A DNA stretch of 64,000 bases from Rhizobiaceae bacterium. Lineage in GTDB: Bacteria > Pseudomonadota > Alphaproteobacteria > Rhizobiales > Rhizobiaceae. How positions within the stretch are numbered: the first letter of the stretch is position 1; the number at the start of each line of letters is the position of its first letter. Shown piece after piece: positions 50,864 to 59,951 of the stretch. The notes under the pieces are model-generated. The model saw only the letters and a program-made list of their open reading frames with translations, was not told the DNA's origin and ran no database searches. Location: contig JAIXTO010000245.1 in NCBI GenBank assembly GCA_027483885.1, positions 1 to 64,000 on the forward strand, given 5' to 3'. Made by a program: the position numbers and the translations under genes.

Positions 50864-52681
50864 TCAAGCAAACCCCATCTTCGTATTGCGGAAAACCAGC
50901 CGGAACAGGATGTTGCAGCCCACGACCAATGCTACGAGCAGCAGGGTTGCCGCTCCGATCAGCTGGGGAACATCATCCGTCTGATAGGTGTAGATCACGC
51001 TTGCCAGCACAGCCGTCGACGGCGTGACCAGCAGGATGATCAGCGAAAGCTCGCGCATCGTGCCGATGAAGCTCAGCAGCATGCCCGATACCAGTCCCGA
51101 GGCGGCAAGAGGTGCCACGATGTGGCGCACACGGCTGACCCAGCCGATACCTTGTACGCGGGCCGATTCTTCGAGGGACTTGTCGATCTGCAGCATCGCG
51201 GCAATGCCGGTGCGCGATGTATAGGGCAGGTTCTTCACCGCCGCGATCAGCACCAGCAGGGCAAATGTCCCGTAAAGTGCCGGGATCGGCCCGACCGGTC
51301 GCGAGAACATGCCGATATAGATGGCGCCAAACGCCACGGCCGGAAAGATGTAAGGCAGGAAGGCTGCCAGCTCCAGCGCCCGCGAGGACAGGCTTCCGCG
51401 TGTCTTCACCACCACGTAACCGATGAGAAAACCGAGAATGCCGGTGGCAATGGCGGTAAAGAAGGCCAGCCTGAGACTGTTCCAGGCCGCATGCAGGATC
51501 TGCGGGTTCTGGAAAACGCCGGCATAGATCGCATTGACGCCACCGCGTGCGCCAATCCAGTAATGCAGGGTCAGATTGGAAAGGTCATAGTTGCCGGCAG
51601 TGCGCGACAGCGATTGCAGCACGAGCAATCCCAGCGGCAGAACCACGGTCACGCACATCAGCACAACGACGAAGGTGAACACCAGCCATTTGGCGCGGCC
51701 GAGATCGATTTCGCGCCGGCGAAATCCCTTGCCGGACATGGTGACGAAGCTCTTGCGCACACCGATCATGCGCTGGTTGATCCAGATGAACAGAACAGCC
51801 ATCAACACCAGCACAAGCGCCAGCAGATAACCATCGCCCACATTGCGCGACCCGATGGCGGCATAGATCTGGGTCGGCAGCACGAAATAACGGATGGGCA
51901 TGCCGAGCACGGCGGGCGTTCCAAACGAGCCGATCACGCGGATGAAGGTCATGACAACGGCCGAGCCGACGGCTGGAAGAACAAGCGGCGCGGTGATCGA
52001 GACGAACTGGCGCAGCCGCGACATGCCGGCAATGGCGCCTGCCTCTTCGAGCTGGCTGTCGACCGTGGCAAGCGAGCCGGAAATGATCAGGAAGCCGTAG
52101 ACGTAATAATGCAGCGACAGGCAGATGATGATGGGTATTCCGCCAAAGGCGATCCAATCGGGCGGCTGGACGCCAAAGAGATAGGCAAAAACGCCGGACG
52201 CTCCGCCTACCCGGTCATTCTTGAAAAAGGTCACCCAGGCCAGCGCCATCACCCAGGATGGCAGCATATAGGGCATGACCACCGCCGTGTTGACGAACTC
52301 GCGATAGGGCACGTTGGTGCGCACGACGATCCAGGCAAGCAGGGCGCCCAGCGCCAGGCAGATGATCGTTGCCCCAAATGCCGTGACCAGCGAATTCATG
52401 AACGGCTTGTAGAACAGCGCCCAGGAAAGCCGGCTGCCAAAGACGCGCTCATAGTGGAACAGCGTCAGCTCTCCCGGCTGGCGCCCGGGCAGATAGGCGG
52501 AATCATACGGCTGGACGGTGATCGTTTCCCGCACCAGCTGAAACAGCGGGACGATGACGAGGAGCCCCAGCAGGATGGCAAGGCCAAGCGCTATCAGCCG
52601 CTCCGGCGCCGAGACGAAATGCGCCACACGGCGCATCCAGCGCTGGCCATCGCGGCTGGCTGTTTCTGAAAATAGGGTCAC
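50864..52681 (-). CDS. Fused two-domain ABC permease (FbpB/AfuB type)
   Basis: This 605-residue inner-membrane protein is made of two BinD-type permease halves, about 1-330 and 340-605, as in FbpB, AfuB and ThiP. Each half has a docking loop: SQLEEAGAIAGMSRLRQFVS and SLEESARVQGIGWVSRVRHI. About 12 helices are seen. The start is a GTG with GGAGGAG seven bases upstream; an in-frame ATG 57 bases earlier has no such site. It lies between the inositol-monophosphatase-type gene and the binding-protein gene. Confidence 0.92.
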   Translation of the reverse strand: MTLFSETASRDGQRWMRRVAHFVSAPERLIALGLAILLGLLVIVPLFQLVRETITVQPYDSAYLPGRQPGELTLFHYERVFGSRLSWALFYKPFMNSLVTAFGATIICLALGALLAWIVVRTNVPYREFVNTAVVMPYMLPSWVMALAWVTFFKNDRVGGASGVFAYLFGVQPPDWIAFGGIPIIICLSLHYYVYGFLIISGSLATVDSQLEEAGAIAGMSRLRQFVSITAPLVLPAVGSAVVMTFIRVIGSFGTPAVLGMPIRYFVLPTQIYAAIGSRNVGDGYLLALVLVLMAVLFIWINQRMIGVRKSFVTMSGKGFRRREIDLGRAKWLVFTFVVVLMCVTVVLPLGLLVLQSLSRTAGNYDLSNLTLHYWIGARGGVNAIYAGVFQNPQILHAAWNSLRLAFFTAIATGILGFLIGYVVVKTRGSLSSRALELAAFLPYIFPAVAFGAIYIGMFSRPVGPIPALYGTFALLVLIAAVKNLPYTSRTGIAAMLQIDKSLEESARVQGIGWVSRVRHIVAPLAASGLVSGMLLSFIGTMRELSLIILLVTPSTAVLASVIYTYQTDDVPQLIGAATLLLVALVVGCNILFRLVFRNTKMGFA

Positions 52682-52755
52682 TCTGTTTCTCCTCCCAGAC
52701 GGCGCTCCAAGCCGTTTACTCCGCAGATCGCGTGTCAAACGCGACCCCCTCCCCT

Positions 52756-53595
52756 TCAGGCTGCGTGGTTCCTCTCGCGCCTGCCTTGCGGTTCAGCCAG
52801 CACGATGCCGACCGCGTCGCTGACGCCATCGGCGATCGCCGGCGCGCTGGCAAGAACTGCCCCGCCGGTCTGCAACGATCCGATTTCGAAGAACGGACAA
52901 ACCCGGCCGCCCGCTTCCGCCACCAGCAACAGGCCCGGCACGCAATCCCAGGAATTCATGTGCAGCTCGACATAGGCATCCGAGCGGCCGTCCGCGACAT
53001 AGGCCAGCGCCATGGCACCGGAGCCCGCCCGCCGCACATTGGCGCCCTTGTCCAGAAGCCGTGTCATGGCATCAAGATATCGGGTGTTGGGGATGCGGGT
53101 CGACCAGCCCAGTTCGACCGATGCGATGTCAAAACGGTCGGTACGGGCCGCCGAGATCGGCTGACCGTTGCGGGTTGCCCCTTCGCCGGCACGGGAAAAA
53201 TACAGCTCGTCCAGCGCCGGATTGTAGATCGCCGCAAGCTTTGCAACATTGCCTTCCACATAACCGATGGAAATGCAGAAATGGGGGATGCCGCGGGCAA
53301 AATTGGCAGTGCCGTCAATCGGATCGACCACCCAGACCCGCTCGCGGATGTCTCCGCCACCTTCTTCGCCAAAGAAGCTGTCTTCAGGGAAGGCTGCCGC
53401 AATACGCTGACGGATATGCGCTTCTGACGCCGCGTCGGTTTCCGTCAGATAATCCTGCGGACCTTTCATCGAAAAGTCAGCCGCCTTGCCGTTCTGAAAG
53501 CCTTCAAGGACCAGGGCTCCGGCAGAGAGAATGACATCCCGGCACAGCTGCGCGCGGCCATCCAGATCGTTTGCATAGGTCATTGCTGAAGGCAT
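52756..53595 (-). CDS. Inositol-monophosphatase-family phosphatase
   Basis: This 279-residue Mg-dependent phosphatase has the metal motifs FFGEEGGGD, WVVDPIDGTANFARG and SWDCVPGLLLVAEAGG, all intact. The family hydrolyses inositol monophosphates, sugar phosphates, histidinol phosphate and PAP. The ATG at 53595 has GGGAGAGG seven bases upstream. It is the first gene of the operon, 17 bases after a perfect 32-bp palindrome that probably is the LacI operator. As first gene with the importer behind it, it is the main candidate for removal of phosphate from the imported compound. Confidence 0.92.
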   Translation of the reverse strand: MPSAMTYANDLDGRAQLCRDVILSAGALVLEGFQNGKAADFSMKGPQDYLTETDAASEAHIRQRIAAAFPEDSFFGEEGGGDIRERVWVVDPIDGTANFARGIPHFCISIGYVEGNVAKLAAIYNPALDELYFSRAGEGATRNGQPISAARTDRFDIASVELGWSTRIPNTRYLDAMTRLLDKGANVRRAGSGAMALAYVADGRSDAYVELHMNSWDCVPGLLLVAEAGGRVCPFFEIGSLQTGGAVLASAPAIADGVSDAVGIVLAEPQGRRERNHAA

Positions 53596-53611
53596 GCGTA
53601 TTCCTCTCCCT

Positions 53612-53643
53612 TGAACACGTGTGCAATATTGCACACGTGTTCA
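53612..53643. promoter_or_regulatory. Perfect 32-bp palindrome, probable LacI-family operator
   Basis: TGAACACGTGTGCAAT followed by its exact reverse complement. It contains two copies of ACACGTGT and a central TGCAATATTGCA. It lies 17 bases upstream of the first structural gene and 60 bases after the LacI-gene stop. LacI-family repressors bind symmetric sites of 14-20 bases, so this site could take one dimer at the centre or two on the outer repeats. Confidence 0.8.
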
Positions 53644-53703
53644 CTCGGTGCAAGCGCGTATCTGGCACCGGTTTGAAAAACTCTGGTCAAGACGTGGATG
53701 TCG

Positions 53704-54693
53704 TCAGCGCCGGACGGTGTTGCGCTCGATCAGTGTCACGGGAACATTGGTGATGACGGACTGACCAAGCTCATGATCGAGCGCTGCCAGCACGGCCTCT
53801 GTGAGGACTTCGAACGACTGCGCGATGGTCGTCAGTTCGTAGCTTCTCCAGGAGGCCTGTGGAATATCGTCAAAACCGATGACGGACAGGTCTTCGGGCA
53901 CGAGGCGCCCCATGTCATTGCGGGCGCCATCGAGAAAGCCGAGCGCCATGATATCGGTGACGCAGAATGCACCGTCGATCTGTCGGTCGCAGAGAAGCTC
54001 GCGAGCCGCCTTCAGGCCGGTCTCATAGGTCGTCGGGCCATCGCGCCAGACGACGATCTCCGTGCCGGCGGCGGTCATGACGCTGGAAAATGCCTCGCAC
54101 CGGCGCAACTGGGTCGGCGTCTCGGATCCACTTGTGACGACGGCGACTTTTTGACATCCCGCCGTCTTCAGGCGCTCGGCGGCAAGCGTTGCGCCGGCAA
54201 TGTCATCGCTGAGGATGATATCGGTATCGGACCTTGCAAGCTGCCGGTTGATCACGATGAGCTTGACGCCGTTGGCAAGGCATTCGTCGACGATCGACAT
54301 CGGCGGCTCGCCGGAGAGAACGACAATGGCGCGCGCCCGAAACTCGAAAATCAGTTCGATCAGCGGCGCAATATCGCTGCGCGCATCCGCAGCATTCAAC
54401 AGCAGGCATTGCTGGCCGCGCCGCAGCAACCCGATGCTGAGCATGTCCAGCTGTTTTGCCATGAAGGGCAAAGACAGGTTTGCCCCGACGACGCCCACCA
54501 GATTGGAGGAGGAATTGTTGAGCCCCTGGGCAAGCCTGTTGACGCGGTATCCCAGTTCCTGGGCGGCTTGCAGCACTTTTCGGCGCACATCGGGCGAGAC
54601 GCTGGCGCCTTCCGTAAATGTCCGGGAGACGGCAGAGCGCGAAACGCCTGCTCTTTGAGCGACGTCGACGGACGTGACAAAGGCCTTGGCCAT
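53704..54693 (-). CDS. LacI-family transcriptional repressor
   Basis: This 329-residue protein has the LacI helix-turn-helix at the N-terminus (VTSVDVAQRAGVSRSAVSRT, then the hinge helix RVNRLAQGL). A periplasmic-binding-protein-like ligand domain with LVGVVGANLS and the C-terminal VIGFDDIPQASW follows. I start at the ATG of MAKAFVTS; a TTG 15 bases earlier is less likely. It lies upstream of, and on the same strand as, the importer-phosphatase operon, with the 32-bp palindrome between. The ligand is probably the imported compound or its dephosphorylated product. Confidence 0.92.
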   Translation of the reverse strand: MAKAFVTSVDVAQRAGVSRSAVSRTFTEGASVSPDVRRKVLQAAQELGYRVNRLAQGLNNSSSNLVGVVGANLSLPFMAKQLDMLSIGLLRRGQQCLLLNAADARSDIAPLIELIFEFRARAIVVLSGEPPMSIVDECLANGVKLIVINRQLARSDTDIILSDDIAGATLAAERLKTAGCQKVAVVTSGSETPTQLRRCEAFSSVMTAAGTEIVVWRDGPTTYETGLKAARELLCDRQIDGAFCVTDIMALGFLDGARNDMGRLVPEDLSVIGFDDIPQASWRSYELTTIAQSFEVLTEAVLAALDHELGQSVITNVPVTLIERNTVRR

Positions 54694-55138
54694 GGAATTC
54701 CAGCGCAAAGAAAAGGTTGTAGATCGTTCACCGCACTACGATACTTTTCTTGTCCATTCAATGTCGGCCTTCCGTCCGGCGTCTCATCATGCCTTGCGCA
54801 GAGAGGACGCTCTCGCGGCGCCCGCAACCGCGGCGTCGCCAGGCTCGGATTTCCCACCTCCCGGTCGCATCGTCCGCGTCGGCTAAAACCGCCAGCGTCG
54901 TCCCGCAATCGCAATATACCGACAGCCGAAGCTGAAGAGCGGTATTCCGCCATGCTGGACGAACCAGCCATGGCCGCATACCTTAAACGAAATGGCCTCC
55001 GGCAAACCCGGTGCGGTTCACCGTTGCCAAGCGAACGCTTTGTCGGCATCATCCGGACCGGTCGCGGCCAGAAGCCCTCAGGCGCCGAACGCGACCACCA
55101 TAGGGAAAGCCGGGCCAAGCGCCCCTGGAACATATCGC
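54694..55138. other. Non-coding region between lacI and mscS-like genes
   Basis: These roughly 445 bases hold the promoters of two divergent genes. An open frame extends upstream of the channel gene but has no signal-like start and unlikely composition. No repeat, RNA gene or strong hairpin was recognised. Confidence 0.5.
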
Positions 55139-57499
55139 ATGACGCAACCGCGTTGCCTGCCGACCGCGTGCCGCACGTTTGCTGCCGCCGTATTTTCCCT
55201 GATCAGCCTTTTGACGGGCGGTATCGTTCATGCCGCAGAGCCGGTGACCATCACGGTCAATCCCGGCCAGAGCCAGGCCGATATCGATGCGGTGATGAAA
55301 GCCGCCAGCGCCGATGGCCGGCCAGTCGAAATCAGGATTGCAGCCCCCTCCCCAGCCAATCCTGACGCCGATGCACCAGACACGAGGACGGCTGCCACCG
55401 CACCCGCAGCGGTCACGCAACCGTCACCGTCTGCGCCAACGGCAGGTATTGCCTCATCCACGGCCACCTCCACGTCGGCCAACCCGGTCCCAGCCCCGGC
55501 CGCGACCCCGCCAATATCAGCGGCTTCCGCGCCAGTGACTGAAGACGGCAGCCGGCCGGCCCCAACGGTCGCCATGACGGAAATGTGGGTGGTCTCGGAT
55601 GTGTGGGCTGCCCTTGCCAAGGGCACGCAGATGTCGGCCGCAGGTGTCGTTGGCCTTCCCGCCGCCTTTCGTTCCAGCTGGTCCACACTCGAGGCAGACC
55701 GCTACGGGCCACGCGAGGCCTTGTTTTACGCCCTGTTTGCCGGCCTTTGCGGGCTTGCGGCGGCAGCGCTCGTCAGCCTGGGTGCAGGGCCGCTTGTGCT
55801 GTCGCATGTACCCGCGCACCCCTTCTGGCGGGCCAGTGTACGGCTTGTCATCGATGGCATCGGCATCCTGCTTTTCCTGTCCATTTCCCGCGGCATCCTG
55901 CAACAATCGATGGCCCGCGGGTTGTTTTCCCATCAGGTGGCGCTTGCGATCGTAGCAACATTTGCCGGCATGCTGATCTACATGGCCGTGGCGCGCTTTG
56001 CCTTCAAGCCGGCGCTTGCCGGGCGCTCGCCGCTCATCAACATCAACCGGCCGAACTGGCATTTTGCCATGATGACGCTCTACGGCACGCTGAACGCCTT
56101 CATCGGCAATTCCGTGAGGCTCGCCGATGTGCGCATGCTGGCGCCGGAGGCGGCAGACAGCTGGCTATTTCTGACCAGTTCCGTGCTGACGGTGGTAAAG
56201 CTCTGGTGGTTCATCGCCGGCCGCCGCGACATTGCAGACGTGTTTGCCGGGCGCGACGCAAGCCCGTTCCGCCGTGCGGTGGGAACGGCCCTTGCCGATT
56301 TCTACATCGTCTCGGCCATCCTCATCTGGGTTGCCGGGCTTCTGGTGTCGGGCACGTCGCACAATGCGGTCTGGGCGCGTGCGGCGGGCACCACGCAGTT
56401 CCTCATCATCATGATCCCCATCCTGGATCTCGCCATCGTTTCGCTCGTCAGTGCAAGAGCGCGTCGGCGCGAGGCAAAATCCGGGCCGGGCCTTCCCTCG
56501 GTTCTGCTCTGGAGCCTGCGCACGCCGCTTGCCGGCGCCGTCTGGCTGATTGGCCTGCATCTCATCGTGGAACTGTGGGAACCGCTGATGATGGGCGCCA
56601 CCACGCTCATCACATCCTGGCTGCTCTGGCTTGAAAAACTCAGTTTTTCGCTCATCGTCAGCTGGAGCCTCTGCAGTTTCCTCATGAAGTATTTCGAGGC
56701 GATCGCGCCAGCCACCGCCGTCATCCTGCCCGGCACGGAAGACGAGGCGCATGACAAGACGACCAGCCGCCTCACAACAGTGCTGCCCATCGTGCGCAAC
56801 CTGATCCTCGGCGCCGTCATGGCCATTGCGGCGCTGGTGGTGATTTCCTCCGCCGGCATTGATGTGGCACCGCTTCTGGCAGGCTTCGGTGTGCTGGGCC
56901 TTGCCCTTTCCTTCGGCTCGCAGACGCTGGTAAAGGATGTCGTGTCCGGCATCTTTTTCCTTGCCGAAGATGCCTTTCGCATTGGCGAATATATCGACTG
57001 CGGCAAGTTGATGGGGACCGTGGAGCAGATCTCCCTGCGTTCCGTTCGCCTTCGCCACCACAATGGCCCCATCCACACCATTCCCTTCGGCCAGATCGCC
57101 TCCGTCACCAACTACAGCCGCGACTGGGGCACGACGAAGTTCGAACTCCGCTTCGACCGCGATGCGGATCTGGAAAGCATCCGCAAGACCGCCAAGAAGG
57201 TTGGCATCGGGCTTCTGGAACATCCCGAATTCGGCAGTGATTTCCTCGTGCCGCTGAAGATGCAGGGCATCCAGAGCGTCAATGAAACCTCCATGGTGAT
57301 CCGCTTCAAGTTTACCGCACGCCCCGGCAAACCAAGCCTCATCAAACGCGAGGGCATGAAACGCCTGCTGGCCGCCTGCCGCGAGGCGGGCCTGCCGCTC
57401 GCCTCCAATGCCGTGGTGGTGCGCTCCGGCACCAGCACGGTTGCCGAAAGCGGTGCAGCCTCAACCGTTGTTCCCCTGCAGGTCAGCCAGAGCGCCTGA
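55139..57499 (+). CDS. Large MscS-family mechanosensitive channel
   Basis: The channel has 786 residues. A signal peptide (about residues 10-33, cleavage near VHAAEP) supports the start at 55139. A periplasmic Ala/Pro/Thr-rich segment (about 55-130) precedes some ten helices. The C-terminal MscS core begins at LPIVRNLILGAVMAIAALVV, with the pore helix region APLLAGFGVLGLALSFGSQT and the beta domain VEQISLRSVRLRHHNGPIHT. It opens under membrane tension to release solutes. It is monocistronic as far as can be seen, with the molybdoenzyme gene 116 bases downstream. Confidence 0.9.
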   Translation: MTQPRCLPTACRTFAAAVFSLISLLTGGIVHAAEPVTITVNPGQSQADIDAVMKAASADGRPVEIRIAAPSPANPDADAPDTRTAATAPAAVTQPSPSAPTAGIASSTATSTSANPVPAPAATPPISAASAPVTEDGSRPAPTVAMTEMWVVSDVWAALAKGTQMSAAGVVGLPAAFRSSWSTLEADRYGPREALFYALFAGLCGLAAAALVSLGAGPLVLSHVPAHPFWRASVRLVIDGIGILLFLSISRGILQQSMARGLFSHQVALAIVATFAGMLIYMAVARFAFKPALAGRSPLININRPNWHFAMMTLYGTLNAFIGNSVRLADVRMLAPEAADSWLFLTSSVLTVVKLWWFIAGRRDIADVFAGRDASPFRRAVGTALADFYIVSAILIWVAGLLVSGTSHNAVWARAAGTTQFLIIMIPILDLAIVSLVSARARRREAKSGPGLPSVLLWSLRTPLAGAVWLIGLHLIVELWEPLMMGATTLITSWLLWLEKLSFSLIVSWSLCSFLMKYFEAIAPATAVILPGTEDEAHDKTTSRLTTVLPIVRNLILGAVMAIAALVVISSAGIDVAPLLAGFGVLGLALSFGSQTLVKDVVSGIFFLAEDAFRIGEYIDCGKLMGTVEQISLRSVRLRHHNGPIHTIPFGQIASVTNYSRDWGTTKFELRFDRDADLESIRKTAKKVGIGLLEHPEFGSDFLVPLKMQGIQSVNETSMVIRFKFTARPGKPSLIKREGMKRLLAACREAGLPLASNAVVVRSGTSTVAESGAASTVVPLQVSQSA

Positions 57500-57614
57500 G
57501 CCGCAGTAACATTGTGTCGCCACAGCGTCTGGCGCGCCCCCTCATGGGAACGATTGGCGCCGCCCCGAGTTGCCAAAGGGTCAACGACCCAGCAGCAGCC
57601 AAGGGAGAAGCGCC

Positions 57615-59891
57615 ATGTCCGACCAGAACACCGTGCAATATGAGGGCCCGGCCGGCGGATGGGGTTCGCTTCGCGGCATCACCCGCATCTTTGGCGACGA
57701 ATGGCCGACACCGGCCGTGCTTGATACGCTCGCCCACCAGAACAAGCCGGGCGGCTTCATGTGTACGTCCTGCGCCTGGACGAAACCGGCCAATCCGAAC
57801 GTGGTCGAATTTTGCGAAAACGGCGCCAAGGCCACCATCTGGGAGCTGACCACACGGCGCTGCACGCCCGAATTCTTTGAAAAGCACACGCTGAGCGAAC
57901 TGCAGGGCTGGACCGATCACGATCTCGAACATCAGGGCCGCCTCACCCATCCGATGCGTTATGATCGGGCAAGCGACCGCTACATGCCCTGCAGCTGGCA
58001 GGAGGCGTTTAGCGCCATCGGCACGGAGCTGAAGACGCTCGACCCCAAGTCCGTCATCTTTTACGCGTCAGGCCGCGCAAGCCTTGAAACCTCGTATCTC
58101 TACGGCCTGTTTGCGCGTCTTTATGGCAACAACAACCTGCCCGACAGTTCCAACATGTGCCATGAGACGACATCGGTCTGCCTCAAGAAGGTCATAGGCT
58201 CGCCGGTCGGCACCTCCGTCTACGAGGACTTTTCCACCTGCGACGCCATCTTCTTCTTTGGCCAGAACACCGGCTCCAACAGCCCGCGCTTCCTGCATCC
58301 GCTGCAGGAGGCGGTGAAGCGCGGCTGTCGCATCGTCACCTTCAATCCCGTGCGTGAGCGCGGGCTGGAGGCGATGATCAATCCGCAGAGCCCGACGGAA
58401 ATGCTGACCGGCCATGAAACGCCGATTTCCTGCCAATATCTGCAGGTGAAGGCCGGCGGCGATATCGCAGCCCTGATGGGGCTCTGCAAGCATGTGCTGG
58501 ACAGACACGAAAAGGCACAAAACGAGGGCCGCAGCGTTCTCGATCTTGATTTCATCGAGCGCCATACATCCGGTTTCGACGCCTTTCTTGAGACGCTGCG
58601 CGCCACACGCTGGGACGAGATCGAACAGAATTCCGGCCTCACGCGCGAAGCGCTGCAGGCGGCCGGCCAGGTTTATGTCGAGGCCGAGCGCGCCATCGGC
58701 ATCTACGGCATGGGCCTGACGCAGCAGGTCCACGGCTTTGACAATATCGCCATGTTCGTCAACCTCCTGCTGATGAAGGGCAATATCGGCCGCGATGGCA
58801 CCGGCATCTCCCCGGTGCGCGGACATTCCAACGTGCAGGGCCAGCGTACCGTTGGCATTTCGGAAAAACCCGAATTGGTGCCTATGGACAAGCTTGGCCA
58901 GATGTTCGGCTTCGATCCGCCGATGGAAAAAGGCATGAACACGGTGGAAGCCTGCGAGGGCATGCTGAAGGGCACCGTCAAAAGCTTCATCGGTCTTGGC
59001 GGCAACTTTTTGCGCGCCATTCCCGACACGGATGTGATGGAGGAGGCGTGGACGAAAATGCGCCTCACCGTTCAGATCGCCACGAAACTCAACCGCAGCC
59101 ACCTCATCAATGGCGAAGTCGCCTATCTCCTGCCCTGCCTTGGCCGTACGGAGGAAGACATGCAGGCATCCGGCCCGCAGACGGTCACCATGGAAGACAC
59201 ATTCTCCTGCATCCACGGCTCGATTGGCCGGCGCAAGCCCGCGTCCAAGCATCTGCTTTCGGAAATGGCCATCGTTGCCGGCATCGCCAAGGCGACACTG
59301 GCTGAAAACCCGAAGGTAAAGTGGGACGAATGGCTGGGCGATTACGGCCTTGTGCGCGATCTCATCGAACAAACCTATCCGGAGGAATTCCATGATTTCA
59401 ACGGGCGCATGTTCACCCCCGGCGGCTTTTACCGCGGCAACAGCGCGCGCGAGCGGATCTGGAAAACGCAAAGCGGACGAGCCGAATTTACCGTGCCCAA
59501 GGAACTTTCCGCCGCAGGTTTCGCCGATGCGGCCGGCCGCTACCGGCTGATCACGCTGCGCAGCAACGACCAGTTCAACACCACGATCTATGGCTATAGC
59601 GACCGCCTGCGCGGCATCGAGGGCACGCGTGACGTGCTCTTGATCAACCCGGACGAAATGGCCCGCAACGGGCTGACCGAAGGCCAGATTGTGGGCCTCG
59701 CTTCTGATGCCGAAGATGGCCGCGACCGTTTTGTCGGCGGGCTGAAAGTGACCCCCTTCAATCTGCCGGATGGCTGTCTCGGCGGATATTATCCCGAACT
59801 GAATGTGCTCGTGCCGCTCTCCCACCACGACGTCGAATCAAAAACCCCGGCCTCGAAGGCCGTGCCGGTGCGCATCGTGGCAAGCGGCTGA
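57615..59891 (+). CDS. FdhF/YdeP-family molybdopterin oxidoreductase
   Basis: This 758-residue protein of the DMSO-reductase superfamily is closest to the YdeP group. Recognisable parts are CTSCAWTKPANPNVVEFCEN, FFFGQNTGSNSPRFLHPL, GLTQQVHGFDNIAMFVNLLL, GNIGRDGTGISPVRGHSNVQ and the C-terminal dinucleotide-binding LITLRSNDQFNTTIYGYSDR. In place of the Cys/Sec expected after the NN motif of formate dehydrogenases, the sequence reads NNLPDSSNMCHE (residues 173-184), so a serine or aspartate may face the molybdenum. No N-terminal [4Fe-4S] CxxC-x3-C pattern of classic FdhF and no Tat signal is seen. The natural substrate is unknown. AAGGGAG precedes the ATG. Confidence 0.85.
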   Translation: MSDQNTVQYEGPAGGWGSLRGITRIFGDEWPTPAVLDTLAHQNKPGGFMCTSCAWTKPANPNVVEFCENGAKATIWELTTRRCTPEFFEKHTLSELQGWTDHDLEHQGRLTHPMRYDRASDRYMPCSWQEAFSAIGTELKTLDPKSVIFYASGRASLETSYLYGLFARLYGNNNLPDSSNMCHETTSVCLKKVIGSPVGTSVYEDFSTCDAIFFFGQNTGSNSPRFLHPLQEAVKRGCRIVTFNPVRERGLEAMINPQSPTEMLTGHETPISCQYLQVKAGGDIAALMGLCKHVLDRHEKAQNEGRSVLDLDFIERHTSGFDAFLETLRATRWDEIEQNSGLTREALQAAGQVYVEAERAIGIYGMGLTQQVHGFDNIAMFVNLLLMKGNIGRDGTGISPVRGHSNVQGQRTVGISEKPELVPMDKLGQMFGFDPPMEKGMNTVEACEGMLKGTVKSFIGLGGNFLRAIPDTDVMEEAWTKMRLTVQIATKLNRSHLINGEVAYLLPCLGRTEEDMQASGPQTVTMEDTFSCIHGSIGRRKPASKHLLSEMAIVAGIAKATLAENPKVKWDEWLGDYGLVRDLIEQTYPEEFHDFNGRMFTPGGFYRGNSARERIWKTQSGRAEFTVPKELSAAGFADAAGRYRLITLRSNDQFNTTIYGYSDRLRGIEGTRDVLLINPDEMARNGLTEGQIVGLASDAEDGRDRFVGGLKVTPFNLPDGCLGGYYPELNVLVPLSHHDVESKTPASKAVPVRIVASG

Positions 59892-59893
59892 AC

Positions 59894-59922
59894 GGCCCCG
59901 CCGGCTTGCAAGCCCGGGGGCC
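59894..59922. terminator. Imperfect hairpin between convergent molybdoenzyme and toxin genes
   Basis: GGCCCC (59894-59899) pairs with GGGGCC (59917-59922), and an inner GGCTTG/CAAGCC adds to the stem. It begins two bases after the molybdoenzyme stop. No T run follows on either strand, so termination activity is uncertain. Confidence 0.45.
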
Positions 59923-59951
59923 GGCATCCGCGCCAAAACAGGCCCTTGGCC

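Noticed and set aside
58068-59828. 586-codon minus-strand frame opposite the molybdoenzyme
   Set aside because: Antisense shadow; all conserved molybdoenzyme motifs are on the plus strand.
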